Source of the DNA: an uncultured Syntrophobacteraceae bacterium
GTDB taxonomy: Bacteria > Desulfobacterota > Syntrophobacteria > Syntrophobacterales > Syntrophobacteraceae
DNA length: 7,898 nucleotides
Assembly (NCBI GenBank): GCA_937889795.1
Contig: CALBZH010000230.1
Span: forward strand, 1 to 7,898
Reading direction: 5' to 3'
Numbering within the stretch: position 1 is the first letter of the stretch; each line of letters opens with the position of its first letter. Shown here piece after piece: positions 1 through 7,898 of this stretch. Made by a program: the position numbers and the translations under genes. The notes below the pieces were generated by a model that saw only the letters and a program-made list of their open reading frames with translations, did no database searches and had not been told where the DNA came from.

Positions 1-93
1 GCACAGCTTCGAAGGATTGGCAAGGAAAAACGTAATAAAAATCACAATGAGACTGGGGGCCAGTCGAAGGCTGGCTCGACCGATGGGAATCAG
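1..93 (-). other. Region downstream of rodA; possible start of an exported protein
   Basis: No complete gene is visible here. On the minus strand the frame that continues past the rodA stop stays open to the window edge and encodes a basic stretch followed by a hydrophobic run (LIVIFITFFLANPS), which resembles a signal peptide. The only canonical start in that frame is GTG at 45-43, and it has no purine-rich ribosome binding site, so the real start may lie elsewhere or the stretch may be non-coding. A 5-bp inverted repeat (59-63 with 71-75) is too weak and lacks a T-run, so no rodA terminator is called. Confidence 0.2.
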
Positions 94-1209
94 TCAGTGA
101 GCCCGAAAGAGGAAGCGCCGCATGCTCACATTCTCGATCAGTCCGATGGCCAGACATAGTGAAATAATGGACGAGCCTCCATAGCTCACAAAGGGGAGCG
201 TGATCCCCACCACCGGCAGCACGCCGATCACCATTCCGATGTTGATGAGAGCTTGCCAGAGAATGAGCGAGGTCATTCCAATCACGATGAGCGTTCCGAA
301 GCGATCCTTGGAACGGCGTGCGACCCGAAAGGAAAACGCGATTAGCGCGCTCAGCAGTACGAGCAGGACCATGCAGCCAACAAACCCCCATTCCTCGGCC
401 CACACGGAAAAGATGAAGTCGGTGTGCTTTTCCGGAAGGAAATGAAGCTTGTTCTGGGTGCCGTTAAGAAAGCCCTTGCCCGTGAACATGCCCGACCCGA
501 TGGCGATTTTGGACTGCCGAATGTGGTATCCGGCACCGAGCGGATCCAGATCGGGGCGAATGAGAATGAGAATCCGCTTCTTCTGGTAGGGTTTGAGCAC
601 ATGCTCCCAGATCGGCCAGATGAGCGGAACGGTAACGGCGGTCACAATGGCCAGATATCGCCATCGAATGCCCATGAAAAAGATGATCGTCAGCGAGGTG
701 GCCAGCAGGGTAATGGCCGTTCCGAGATCCGGCTCGGCCAGAATCAGAAGCAGTGGGATGGCAACCATGACTCCAGGGATGATGAGCCTCACAAAGCTGG
801 GGTAGGGTGGGATATCCTGGGACGAAAAATAGCTCGCCAATGAAATAACGATCACGATCTTCATGAATTCGGACGGCTGGAACTGAAACCCGAGAAGCTC
901 CAGCCAGCGCTTTGACCCGTTGACCTCACGCCCGACCACCAGAACCACAGCCAAGGCAATCACAACGGCCACGTACAGCCACATGCTCGCCACCCGCAGT
1001 TTCTGATAATCCACCATGAGACTGCACGTCATAATGCAAAAGCCCATAGCAAGCCACACCAGCTGCTTGATGAACAAGTTGTGGGCCGGGTTGGCCTTGA
1101 TTTGCTGAAAGAGTGCACTGTAGATGCTGAGGAGTCCTATGGCGATGATGCCTAGAAGCACCCAGATGATCGACCAGTCAAAGTTTTCGATGAGACGCCT
1201 GTCCATCAT
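94..1209 (-). CDS. rodA: RodA, SEDS-family peptidoglycan glycosyltransferase
   Basis: RodA polymerises lipid II into glycan strands in the inner membrane as part of the rod-shape elongation complex, working with its class B transpeptidase partner PBP2. The 371-residue product has the usual length and a polytopic profile of about ten hydrophobic segments. SEDS signatures are visible: NGSKRW near 97-102, QPSEFMKI near 111-118, AEPDLGTA near 158-165, the loop PEKHTDFIF near 259-267 that carries the aspartate essential in RodA (D264 here), and LPFVSYGGSS near 338-347. The start is the first of two adjacent ATGs, with GGAG about 11 nt upstream. The gene begins 30 nt after mrdA ends and is the last gene of the operon inside the window. 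FtsW is the main alternative, but pairing with PBP2 and the mre genes argues for RodA. Confidence 0.97.
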   Translation of the reverse strand: MMDRRLIENFDWSIIWVLLGIIAIGLLSIYSALFQQIKANPAHNLFIKQLVWLAMGFCIMTCSLMVDYQKLRVASMWLYVAVVIALAVVLVVGREVNGSKRWLELLGFQFQPSEFMKIVIVISLASYFSSQDIPPYPSFVRLIIPGVMVAIPLLLILAEPDLGTAITLLATSLTIIFFMGIRWRYLAIVTAVTVPLIWPIWEHVLKPYQKKRILILIRPDLDPLGAGYHIRQSKIAIGSGMFTGKGFLNGTQNKLHFLPEKHTDFIFSVWAEEWGFVGCMVLLVLLSALIAFSFRVARRSKDRFGTLIVIGMTSLILWQALINIGMVIGVLPVVGITLPFVSYGGSSIISLCLAIGLIENVSMRRFLFRAH

Positions 1210-1239
1210 GGGCGGAACCGCTCCGAGCTCGGGTTTCCC

Positions 1240-3117
1240 CTATTGCTTTGCCTGCTTCATTTGGAGGTAGGCGAGAATGACTTTTTGCACCAGCGGAGCT
1301 GCGACGGACGATCCATGCCCTCCGTGCTCAACCAACGCGCCCACGACGATCTGGGGATCGTTGGCCGGCGCATACCCCACAAACCAGGCGTGATCACGAT
1401 CTTTTAGCTTCGCCACTTTCTCCAACAGCTTCCGGTTGGCGTTTTCGGCCAGATGGACGACTTGTGCCGTTCCTGTCTTCCCGGCCATGGTCACCGATTT
1501 GTCCTTGATCCCGTGGGCCGTCCCGCGTCCATCTTCAACAACCCCCGTCAAGCCGCGCTGAACAAGCTGAAAGTAACGGGCGTCGATCGGGATCTTCCGT
1601 TTAACCTTGGCTTTGATCTCATCGTCTTCCTTCGAGGTGTTCCCTTCGATCCGGCTAACCACGTGCGGCTGCCACAGTGTTCCCCCGTTTGCGATAGCCG
1701 CGTAGGCTAAGGTCATTTGTAGCGGCGATGCCAGATCATAGCCCTGGCCGATGGCAATGGAAAGGGTCTCCCCCTTCTGCCAGGGAACGTGAAGGGCCTG
1801 CTTCTTCCACCACGAGGTGGGGATCAAGCCCGGATTTTCCCCATGCAGCCCAATGCCCGGTCTTTCCCCGAGACCGAAATGGTTCGCATACTGGGCGATG
1901 CGGTCCACACCCAGCCGCATGCCGGTCTGGTAGAAAAAGACATCACACGACTGGACAAGCGCCCTCTCAAGATCCACCGTTCCATGACCATGGTCGCGCC
2001 AGCACCGATACTTGCGATTTCCGAAGGGGAAATAGCCCGGACAGTTGAACGTTGTCTCAGGCGTGATGACCCCTTCTTTCAGTCCCGCCAACGCGACGAT
2101 GGCCTTGTACGTCGATCCGGGAGGGTATGCCGCCCCGATCGCACGATTCAACAGCGGGTGCCGGGGGTCCTTGCTCAAGGCTTGCCATTCGTCCTTTTTC
2201 AAACCGCGGATGAACTTCTCCTGGTCGAACACGGGACTGTTGGCCATCGCCAGCACCGAGCCGCTGCCGGGATCGATCGCCACGATCGATCCAACTTTTC
2301 CTTCCAGGCAAGACTCCGCGATCCTCTGCAGCTCGATGTCGACGGTAAGCCAGAGGCTGCGCCCCGGAATTGGCAGGACCTCGTCCAGTAGCCTTCTACG
2401 ACGGCCAATGGCATCGACTTCAACCTGCCTTCCTCCCCGCTTGCCGTGTAAGTACTTTTCAAACCCGCTCTCAACGCCAAATTTCCCAACGTCCTCACCG
2501 ATGACATAGCCCTCGTAATGCTCACTCTTGAGCTCGCCCTCCGTAATCTCGCTCAGATAACCAATGAGGTGGGCGGCCGTCCCGTTGCAAAGGTATTCCC
2601 GCTTGGGCTCGAGCTGAATCGTCACTCCCGGCAGCCGCACCCGATTACCCTCAATGCGCGCCAGACAATCGCGATCCAAATCAGCCACCAATCTCAGCGG
2701 CACGAACTTGGGAACCTGTTTGTGAGTGTCCAAAACCTCCTGCAAATCCTTGGGATTTTTGCCGCACAGCTTTGCCACCTCGCGAAGGGTGTACTCCATG
2801 TCGGCAACGTCTTCCCGGATGATCTGCAAGTGATAGGCAGGACGGTTCTCCACCAGCGGGGTGCCATTGCGATCGAAAATGATACCGCGCTGGGCGGGAA
2901 TGTCTTCCAGCCTCAGCCGATTGTTTTCGGACTGATAGCGATATCTGGCCCCTTGCAGGACCTGAAGGTGCCAAAGCCGCACCGAATAGATGAAAACCAC
3001 CACGAACACGATCGCCAGCATCAGCATCACCTGCCTCTGGAAAATGACATTCTCGATCGCTTCCCAGTTGGTCAGGTTAAGGCCTTCTGCTTTCGACTTT
3101 TTTCCTTTGGCACTCAT
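1240..3117 (-). CDS. mrdA: Penicillin-binding protein 2, elongation transpeptidase
   Basis: This class B penicillin-binding protein cross-links peptidoglycan during side-wall growth and activates RodA. The 625-residue product has a short basic cytoplasmic tail, one membrane anchor at about 30-47, the dimerisation/pedestal region starting near the QRGIIFDRNG motif (76-85), and a C-terminal transpeptidase domain. Catalytic motifs are complete: SxxK as STYK at 335-338 (nucleophile S335), SCD at 390-392 in the SxN position as in PBP2 proteins, and KTG at 547-549 within AGKTGTAQ. Residues C359, C372, H378 and C391 fall where E. coli PBP2 is reported to bind zinc. The start is supported by a G-rich Shine-Dalgarno sequence at about 3122-3129. 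The 82-nt gap to mreD is the largest in the operon, and I see no convincing promoter or terminator in it. The gene for the partner, rodA, follows directly. Confidence 0.97.
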   Translation of the reverse strand: MSAKGKKSKAEGLNLTNWEAIENVIFQRQVMLMLAIVFVVVFIYSVRLWHLQVLQGARYRYQSENNRLRLEDIPAQRGIIFDRNGTPLVENRPAYHLQIIREDVADMEYTLREVAKLCGKNPKDLQEVLDTHKQVPKFVPLRLVADLDRDCLARIEGNRVRLPGVTIQLEPKREYLCNGTAAHLIGYLSEITEGELKSEHYEGYVIGEDVGKFGVESGFEKYLHGKRGGRQVEVDAIGRRRRLLDEVLPIPGRSLWLTVDIELQRIAESCLEGKVGSIVAIDPGSGSVLAMANSPVFDQEKFIRGLKKDEWQALSKDPRHPLLNRAIGAAYPPGSTYKAIVALAGLKEGVITPETTFNCPGYFPFGNRKYRCWRDHGHGTVDLERALVQSCDVFFYQTGMRLGVDRIAQYANHFGLGERPGIGLHGENPGLIPTSWWKKQALHVPWQKGETLSIAIGQGYDLASPLQMTLAYAAIANGGTLWQPHVVSRIEGNTSKEDDEIKAKVKRKIPIDARYFQLVQRGLTGVVEDGRGTAHGIKDKSVTMAGKTGTAQVVHLAENANRKLLEKVAKLKDRDHAWFVGYAPANDPQIVVGALVEHGGHGSSVAAPLVQKVILAYLQMKQAKQ

Positions 3118-3199
3118 AGGTCCCCCCTTGGTCCGGGACGGTCCGCTCCCCCGGGGATCTCTTGACTGAAACCTATCCTAAGCGCCCCCGATACCCCCA

Positions 3200-3769
3200 T
3201 CAGACGTGAATTCTGCCAAAGCCCAAGAGGGGAAAGATGACAAAAGGGGTCACGAGCGTCATGAAGATGGAGCGGAGAAAGAGATTCTGCCACGCACTCA
3301 AGGTAAGCGACGAGCCGGCGGGGTCGAGAATGAGAAAAAGCCCCAGCACCAGGGCCTGACCGACAGCACAGCCTCCCACCAGGCCCATCTGGTACAACGG
3401 GTTGTCGAGCTCGAACCGGTCGGCGGAAACGTTGACCAGGCAAACCGCCACGACGTACGAGAGAACGTGAAACCCGAGGAGTTTGCCAGAGAGCGTGTCA
3501 GCGATGTATCCCCACACGCAGGCCCACAGCAGTCCTGGCAGGAACGGCCAATCCAGAGCAACTCCGAAGGTAACCGGCAAGAGCAGATCCACTCGCATGC
3601 CAAGATACGGCAGCCTGCAGATCCACTGAGCCTGAATGAGAAACAGAATCAAGGTATACAGGACGGGCCAGCCGACTCGGGTCCAATAGCTGGAGCTCCT
3701 GGCCTGCTTGAAGCCCATCGGAGGCTTGGGAGGTGACGATCGGTGTGACCTGAAAGAAAAGACGTCCAT
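3200..3769 (-). CDS. mreD: Rod shape-determining membrane protein MreD
   Basis: MreD is an integral inner-membrane protein that links MreC to the rest of the elongation complex. The product has 189 residues, slightly longer than many MreD proteins because of a Ser/Pro-rich cytoplasmic N-terminus of about 30 residues. Five or so hydrophobic segments follow (roughly 33-50, 60-90, 97-115, 126-148, 165-184). The segment GYIADTLSGKLLGFHVLSY (87-105) fits the most conserved part of the family, with the D and LG positions kept. The ATG lies 3 nt after the mreC stop (TGA AGC ATG) and has no good Shine-Dalgarno sequence, so translation is probably coupled to mreC. A second ATG at codon 18 is an alternative start, also without a clear ribosome binding site. 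MreD sequences diverge strongly, so position after mreC is part of the evidence. Confidence 0.92.
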   Translation of the reverse strand: MDVFSFRSHRSSPPKPPMGFKQARSSSYWTRVGWPVLYTLILFLIQAQWICRLPYLGMRVDLLLPVTFGVALDWPFLPGLLWACVWGYIADTLSGKLLGFHVLSYVVAVCLVNVSADRFELDNPLYQMGLVGGCAVGQALVLGLFLILDPAGSSLTLSAWQNLFLRSIFMTLVTPFVIFPLLGFGRIHV

Positions 3770-3772
3770 GCT

Positions 3773-4618
3773 TCAGTTGCCGAGCATTGTTTCCGGTAAG
3801 GACGCACCGCTTCGCAGAATGAGCAGCTCCTCGAGCGCGCTCAGACGGACGAGCGGCCTCACTTCTATCTTTTGGAACAAGTCCACCGGATCTTTGATGA
3901 TTCCCTGCACGACCCCGAGCCGCAGTCCTTTCGGGTATACCCCGTCTTTTCCCGAGGAAAGCAACAGATCTCCAACTTGCACATCAAGGTTTCCCCGGAC
4001 ATATTTCAGCACACAGGCATTGGCATCGCGACCGGCCAGAATGCCCCGGACGCGATTCCGCTGGATGATGGCGTCTACCCCGCTCGAAGGGTCCGTGATG
4101 AGCAGCACGCGCGCGTAATGGTCAGACACATCCAGAATTCTGCCGACAAGACCTTCGTCGTTGACGACGGCCATATCGGGTGCGATTTTGTCGCGAAAGC
4201 CCTTGTCCACAATCAAGGTCTGAAACCAGCCTGTCATGTCATGCATGACGACCTGAGCCGCGATCGCCTCCCCTTGCACCGTTGTCCTGAAATCGAGGAG
4301 TCGGCGAAGGCGAAGGTTCTCGATGTAGGCTTCCCGGTATTCCGTGACCTTCTGCTCCAGACTGGCGACCTGGTGCTTCAGCACTTCGTTTTCGTCCCGT
4401 ACGTTCCTCAGCCACACATACTCGCTGACCGTTCCTTCAACCAAGCCACTGATATTGCCGAGCGATTTGATTAGTGGCCCCACGGTCTCGACGAAAACAC
4501 GCTGTATGAGGTCCATCGTGGCTGGAGGTCGGAAGTTCAACGAGAAGATGTAGAAGAAGACGCTCAGGAACACGAAGAGCAAGAACGCCCCGCGCAGTCG
4601 GCGTATCCACCCCATCAT
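3773..4618 (-). CDS. mreC: Rod shape-determining protein MreC
   Basis: MreC is a bitopic inner-membrane protein whose periplasmic part forms filaments and contacts PBP2, passing the MreB position on to wall synthesis. The 281-residue product shows a short basic N-terminus, one membrane segment at about 11-28, a predicted coiled coil at about 74-108 (heptad-like, rich in E, L, K and R), and the beta-domain. Family motifs are LLITDPSSGVDAIIQRNRVR (172-191), GDLLLSSGKDGVYPKGLRLG (216-235), and a C-terminal PLVRLSALEELLIL near 255-268. Two adjacent ATGs are possible starts. The first was chosen; a weak CAGGG lies about 10 nt upstream of it. The gene follows mreB after a 51-nt spacer and nearly touches mreD. 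Confidence 0.96.
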   Translation of the reverse strand: MMGWIRRLRGAFLLFVFLSVFFYIFSLNFRPPATMDLIQRVFVETVGPLIKSLGNISGLVEGTVSEYVWLRNVRDENEVLKHQVASLEQKVTEYREAYIENLRLRRLLDFRTTVQGEAIAAQVVMHDMTGWFQTLIVDKGFRDKIAPDMAVVNDEGLVGRILDVSDHYARVLLITDPSSGVDAIIQRNRVRGILAGRDANACVLKYVRGNLDVQVGDLLLSSGKDGVYPKGLRLGVVQGIIKDPVDLFQKIEVRPLVRLSALEELLILRSGASLPETMLGN

Positions 4619-4669
4619 AAGCTTGCAACCCTGTTTCGAAGACCTTTCGGCGGCACACGACTGCCGTGG

Positions 4670-6119
<1,450 letters not shown>

Positions 6120-6122
6120 GCC

Positions 6123-6135
6123 TTGACTCAGTCAA
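6123..6135. repeat. 13-bp palindrome, possible operator
   Basis: TTGACTCAGTCAA is a perfect 6-bp inverted repeat around one central base. It lies about 67 nt upstream of the candidate rpmH -35 element and beyond the kinase remnant from mreB. Its symmetry is what a dimeric regulator would bind, but no regulator is identified and a site of this size can occur by chance. Confidence 0.25.
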
Positions 6136-6201
6136 CAAGAAGACAGGAGGTCCGCAGGACTTCACGAGAGCCTTTCCCTGACTCTCGCGGGAAAATGAGG
6201 C

Positions 6202-6231
6202 TTGACACTCTTTCTTTAATTCGCTTATGTG
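6202..6231 (+). promoter_or_regulatory. Candidate promoter of the rpmH-rnpA-yidD-yidC cluster
   Basis: A perfect -35 hexamer TTGACA (6202-6207) is followed after 18 nt by TATGTG (6226-6231), a weak -10. The start of transcription would be near 6238, leaving a leader of roughly 87 nt before rpmH. TTTAAT at 6215-6220 is a better -10 by sequence but sits too close to the -35. The position and the perfect -35 support this call; the -10 is uncertain. Confidence 0.5.
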
Positions 6232-6254
6232 TGTGGGTTCGCTCCAAGCGGGGA

Positions 6255-6284
6255 GACGCGATTGCCGCCAACTGGCGATTCGTC
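6255..6284 (+). other. Possible hairpin in the rpmH leader
   Basis: CGCC and GGCG (6266-6269 and 6274-6277) can pair around an AACT tetraloop, and an outer stem GACG/CGTC (6255-6258 with 6281-6284) can close below an asymmetric internal loop. There is no T-run after it, so it is not a terminator. It could affect stability or translation of the rpmH mRNA, but no known leader family is recognised. Confidence 0.25.
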
Positions 6285-6324
6285 CAACACCATCTTAATA
6301 GAGAAGAGAGCAAGGAAACGAAAA

Positions 6325-6462
6325 ATGAGCAAACGTACTTTTCAGCCCAGCAATATCAAACGTAAGCGAACCCATGGCTTTCTTGAGCGCATGTCCACCC
6401 GTTCGGGTCGCGATGTCATCCGGCGCAGACGAGCCAAGGGGCGCAAGCGCTTAGCCGTCTAA
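6325..6462 (+). CDS. rpmH: 50S ribosomal protein L34
   Basis: L34 is a small, very basic protein of the large ribosomal subunit. The 45-residue product has the family length and the hallmark sequence: [19 protein letters not shown] at the start, then [24 protein letters not shown] about 8 nt upstream marks the ATG at 6325. The frame stays open further upstream to 6229, but that extension has no L34 similarity. The stop codon abuts the rnpA ATG (TAAATG), consistent with coupled translation. The rpmH-rnpA pair is conserved across bacteria. Confidence 0.98.
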   Translation: MSKRTFQPSNIKRKRTHGFLERMSTRSGRDVIRRRRAKGRKRLAV

Positions 6463-6873
6463 ATGACCGAGCAATCTGCGCGGCACAGCGTACAGCAGGG
6501 TGGCGCTTCGGGAGAAGAATTCCGGTTTCGCGCGAGAGAGCGGCTCCGTTGCTCCGAGGACTACCAGAGAGTCAAGAGAACCGCCAGGCGATTTCGCACG
6601 ACACATTTCGGCGTCAATGTGGCGTTCAACGATGTGGGATACCATCGGCTGGGACTCGTGGTCCAGAAACGCTTTTTTGACGCCGTTCGCAGAAACCGGA
6701 TCAAGCGCTGCCTGAGGGAATGGTTCAGATGCCACAAGCAGGAGATCCCGCCGCCGGGCAGAGATATCGTGATCATCGCCCGCTCCGGAGCCGAACGCCT
6801 CAAGACCGCTGAAATCGCTCTTGAGCTTTTTGACGCCGTGATCTCTCGATTGGGTAACGACCGAAATGGTTAA
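6463..6873 (+). CDS. rnpA: Ribonuclease P protein component
   Basis: The small basic protein binds the RNase P RNA and helps it cleave 5' leaders from precursor tRNAs. The product has 136 residues. The family signature is present as [14 protein letters not shown] (76-89), the RNR motif, preceded by [15 protein letters not shown] where most homologues read RLGL-VSKKVGNAV. The C-terminal [12 protein letters not shown] is also typical. About 20 residues before the conserved [18 protein letters not shown] are an extra N-terminal extension. No other Met is present in the protein, so the ATG directly after rpmH is kept. The end overlaps yidD by 8 bp. Confidence 0.96.
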   Translation: MTEQSARHSVQQGGASGEEFRFRARERLRCSEDYQRVKRTARRFRTTHFGVNVAFNDVGYHRLGLVVQKRFFDAVRRNRIKRCLREWFRCHKQEIPPPGRDIVIIARSGAERLKTAEIALELFDAVISRLGNDRNG

Positions 6874-7102
6874 ATCGAGCCTACTCTTTCTCATCCGGTT
6901 CTACCGGAATTATCTCTCGCCGCTCAAAGGACCGACCTGTCGGTTCTATCCCTCATGCTCTCAGTACGCGTACGACGCCCTCGTGGTCCATGGGACGGTG
7001 AAAGGGCTTTGCTATGCGCTCTGGCGCCTCTTGAAATGCCATCCATTGCACCCCGGCGGCTACGATCCCGTCATCAAACCGGGCCCCCGCAGCTCGCGTT
7101 GA
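6866..7102 (+). CDS. yidD: Membrane protein insertion efficiency factor YidD
   Basis: YidD is a small membrane-associated protein that assists YidC-dependent insertion of inner-membrane proteins. Its 78 residues show the whole family pattern: an amphipathic N-terminus with [13 protein letters not shown] (10-22), then [13 protein letters not shown] (23-35), then [15 protein letters not shown] (55-69). The three conserved cysteines are C25, C31 and C58. The start lies inside the end of rnpA, an arrangement common for this gene and consistent with translational coupling. Its place between rnpA and yidC is the standard one. Confidence 0.96.
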   Translation: MVKSSLLFLIRFYRNYLSPLKGPTCRFYPSCSQYAYDALVVHGTVKGLCYALWRLLKCHPLHPGGYDPVIKPGPRSSR

Positions 7103-7128
7103 ATCCACTCTATATGGAGTCCAGCTGA

Positions 7129-7898
7129 ATGGAAAAAAGGGCTATCGTCGCACTCGTTTTGTCACTGCTCGTGCTGGTTTTCTGGGAGTACTATTTCGGT
7201 ATCATGAAGCCTGCACCCCCTCCGCCACAGCAGCAGACAAGCCAGGAGAAGGAAACCGCTCCAACGGCTCAAAGCCCGCAGCCCCAACTCGCGCCTCTCA
7301 TTGAGTCGCTCAATCCCGCCACGGTTTCGGAAGATCGACTCAAACAGATGAGCCAGCAGTTCCCCCATTGGACACTCGACACCCCGCTCTACACCGCACA
7401 GATACTTGCTTCGGGTGCCCGCTTCGGCTCCGTGCGGTTGAAGCACTTCAGGCAGGAGATTGCACCGGACTCACCGCCCATGCAGCTCATTTCGGCGCTG
7501 AGGAGCGGCTATCTGCCCGGAGCGGTGGATCTTCTGCATCACCCGGACTACCAGCTCTCGACCATTCCCTTCAGCTCCGACAGTCCAGCGGAGGTCACGT
7601 TCGATCCTGCGGGCGGGACCAAGGCTGTGACCTTCGTCGGAGAAGTGCCTGGCCGATTGCGGGTGACCAAGACCCTCAGTCTCAATGGGGATTCTTATGC
7701 CAGCGATCTCGAAATTCGTGTCAAGAACCTTGGCATCGACAAGATCGTCGTTCAGCTGGGTCTAACCTTCTATTTTGATCCTCATGTCGCCGCCGAGCAC
7801 GACAGCTCGTACAACCAATCCATCCTGTCGAGCATCGAAAAGGGCGCGCTGACAGACCACGCCTTCAAGGACCTGTCCAAGAAGGATCTCCAGCTCAA
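7129..7898 (+). CDS. yidC: Membrane protein insertase YidC (5' part, runs off the window)
   Basis: YidC inserts and folds inner-membrane proteins, alone or with SecYEG. About 256 codons are visible with no stop, so the gene is cut by the window edge and its five-helix insertase core lies outside. The N-terminus MEKRAIVALVLSLLVLVFWEYYFG is the first membrane helix of Gram-negative YidC (about 5-24). A Pro/Gln-rich linker follows (about 28-56), then the start of the large periplasmic beta-domain, recognisable from its pattern although its sequence is variable. GGAG at 7116-7119, nine nt before the ATG, sets the start. The gene begins 26 nt after yidD. The periplasmic domain shows the host is diderm; Gram-positive YidC lacks it. 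Confidence 0.95.
   Translation, partial: MEKRAIVALVLSLLVLVFWEYYFGIMKPAPPPPQQQTSQEKETAPTAQSPQPQLAPLIESLNPATVSEDRLKQMSQQFPHWTLDTPLYTAQILASGARFGSVRLKHFRQEIAPDSPPMQLISALRSGYLPGAVDLLHHPDYQLSTIPFSSDSPAEVTFDPAGGTKAVTFVGEVPGRLRVTKTLSLNGDSYASDLEIRVKNLGIDKIVVQLGLTFYFDPHVAAEHDSSYNQSILSSIEKGALTDHAFKDLSKKDLQL

Noticed and set aside
1789..2391. Plus-strand ORF of 200 codons
   Set aside because: It lies wholly antisense to the transpeptidase domain of mrdA and has no recognisable protein features.
4651..4666. Small hairpin between mreB and mreC
   Set aside because: A 5-bp stem (CGGCA/TGCCG) without a T-run is too weak to call a terminator or attenuator.
6165..6187. Inverted repeat CGAGAG/CTCTCG as a terminator
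   Set aside because: The 6-bp stem has an 11-nt loop and no T-run on either strand, and it lies just upstream of the rpmH promoter.

Overview
The window holds two divergent, well-conserved housekeeping gene clusters from a Gram-negative bacterium. On the minus strand, reading right to left, is a complete cell-shape operon: mreB, mreC, mreD, mrdA (penicillin-binding protein 2) and rodA. On the plus strand, reading right, is rpmH, rnpA, yidD and the 5' part of yidC. YidC has the long periplasmic domain found only in diderm bacteria. The order mreB-mreC-mreD-mrdA-rodA together with the protein sequences suggests a deltaproteobacterium (Desulfobacterota, possibly Syntrophobacterales-like). That placement is an inference from family knowledge, not from a search.

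Region by region: 1-93 lies downstream of rodA and holds no clear gene, only a hydrophobic signal-like stretch. 94-5701 is the mre/mrd operon. Its genes are 3 to about 80 nt apart with no terminator seen between them, so they are probably co-transcribed. 5702-6324 is the divergent control region. It holds a candidate mreB promoter with a clear Shine-Dalgarno sequence, a decayed fragment of a histidine-kinase ATPase domain, a 13-bp palindrome, a candidate rpmH promoter and a leader with a possible hairpin. 6325-7898 is rpmH-rnpA-yidD-yidC, packed with no gap, an 8-bp overlap and a 26-nt spacer; yidC runs off the right edge.

The left operon builds the elongasome. MreB filaments lie under the inner membrane, MreC and MreD link them to the periplasm, and RodA (glycan polymerase) with PBP2 (transpeptidase) makes lateral wall peptidoglycan. 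The right cluster encodes ribosomal protein L34, the RNase P protein, and two factors for inserting proteins into the membrane.

No exotic system was found. The most unusual element is the histidine-kinase relic between the two clusters. A possible Cys-Cys-His-Cys metal site in PBP2 also merits a check.
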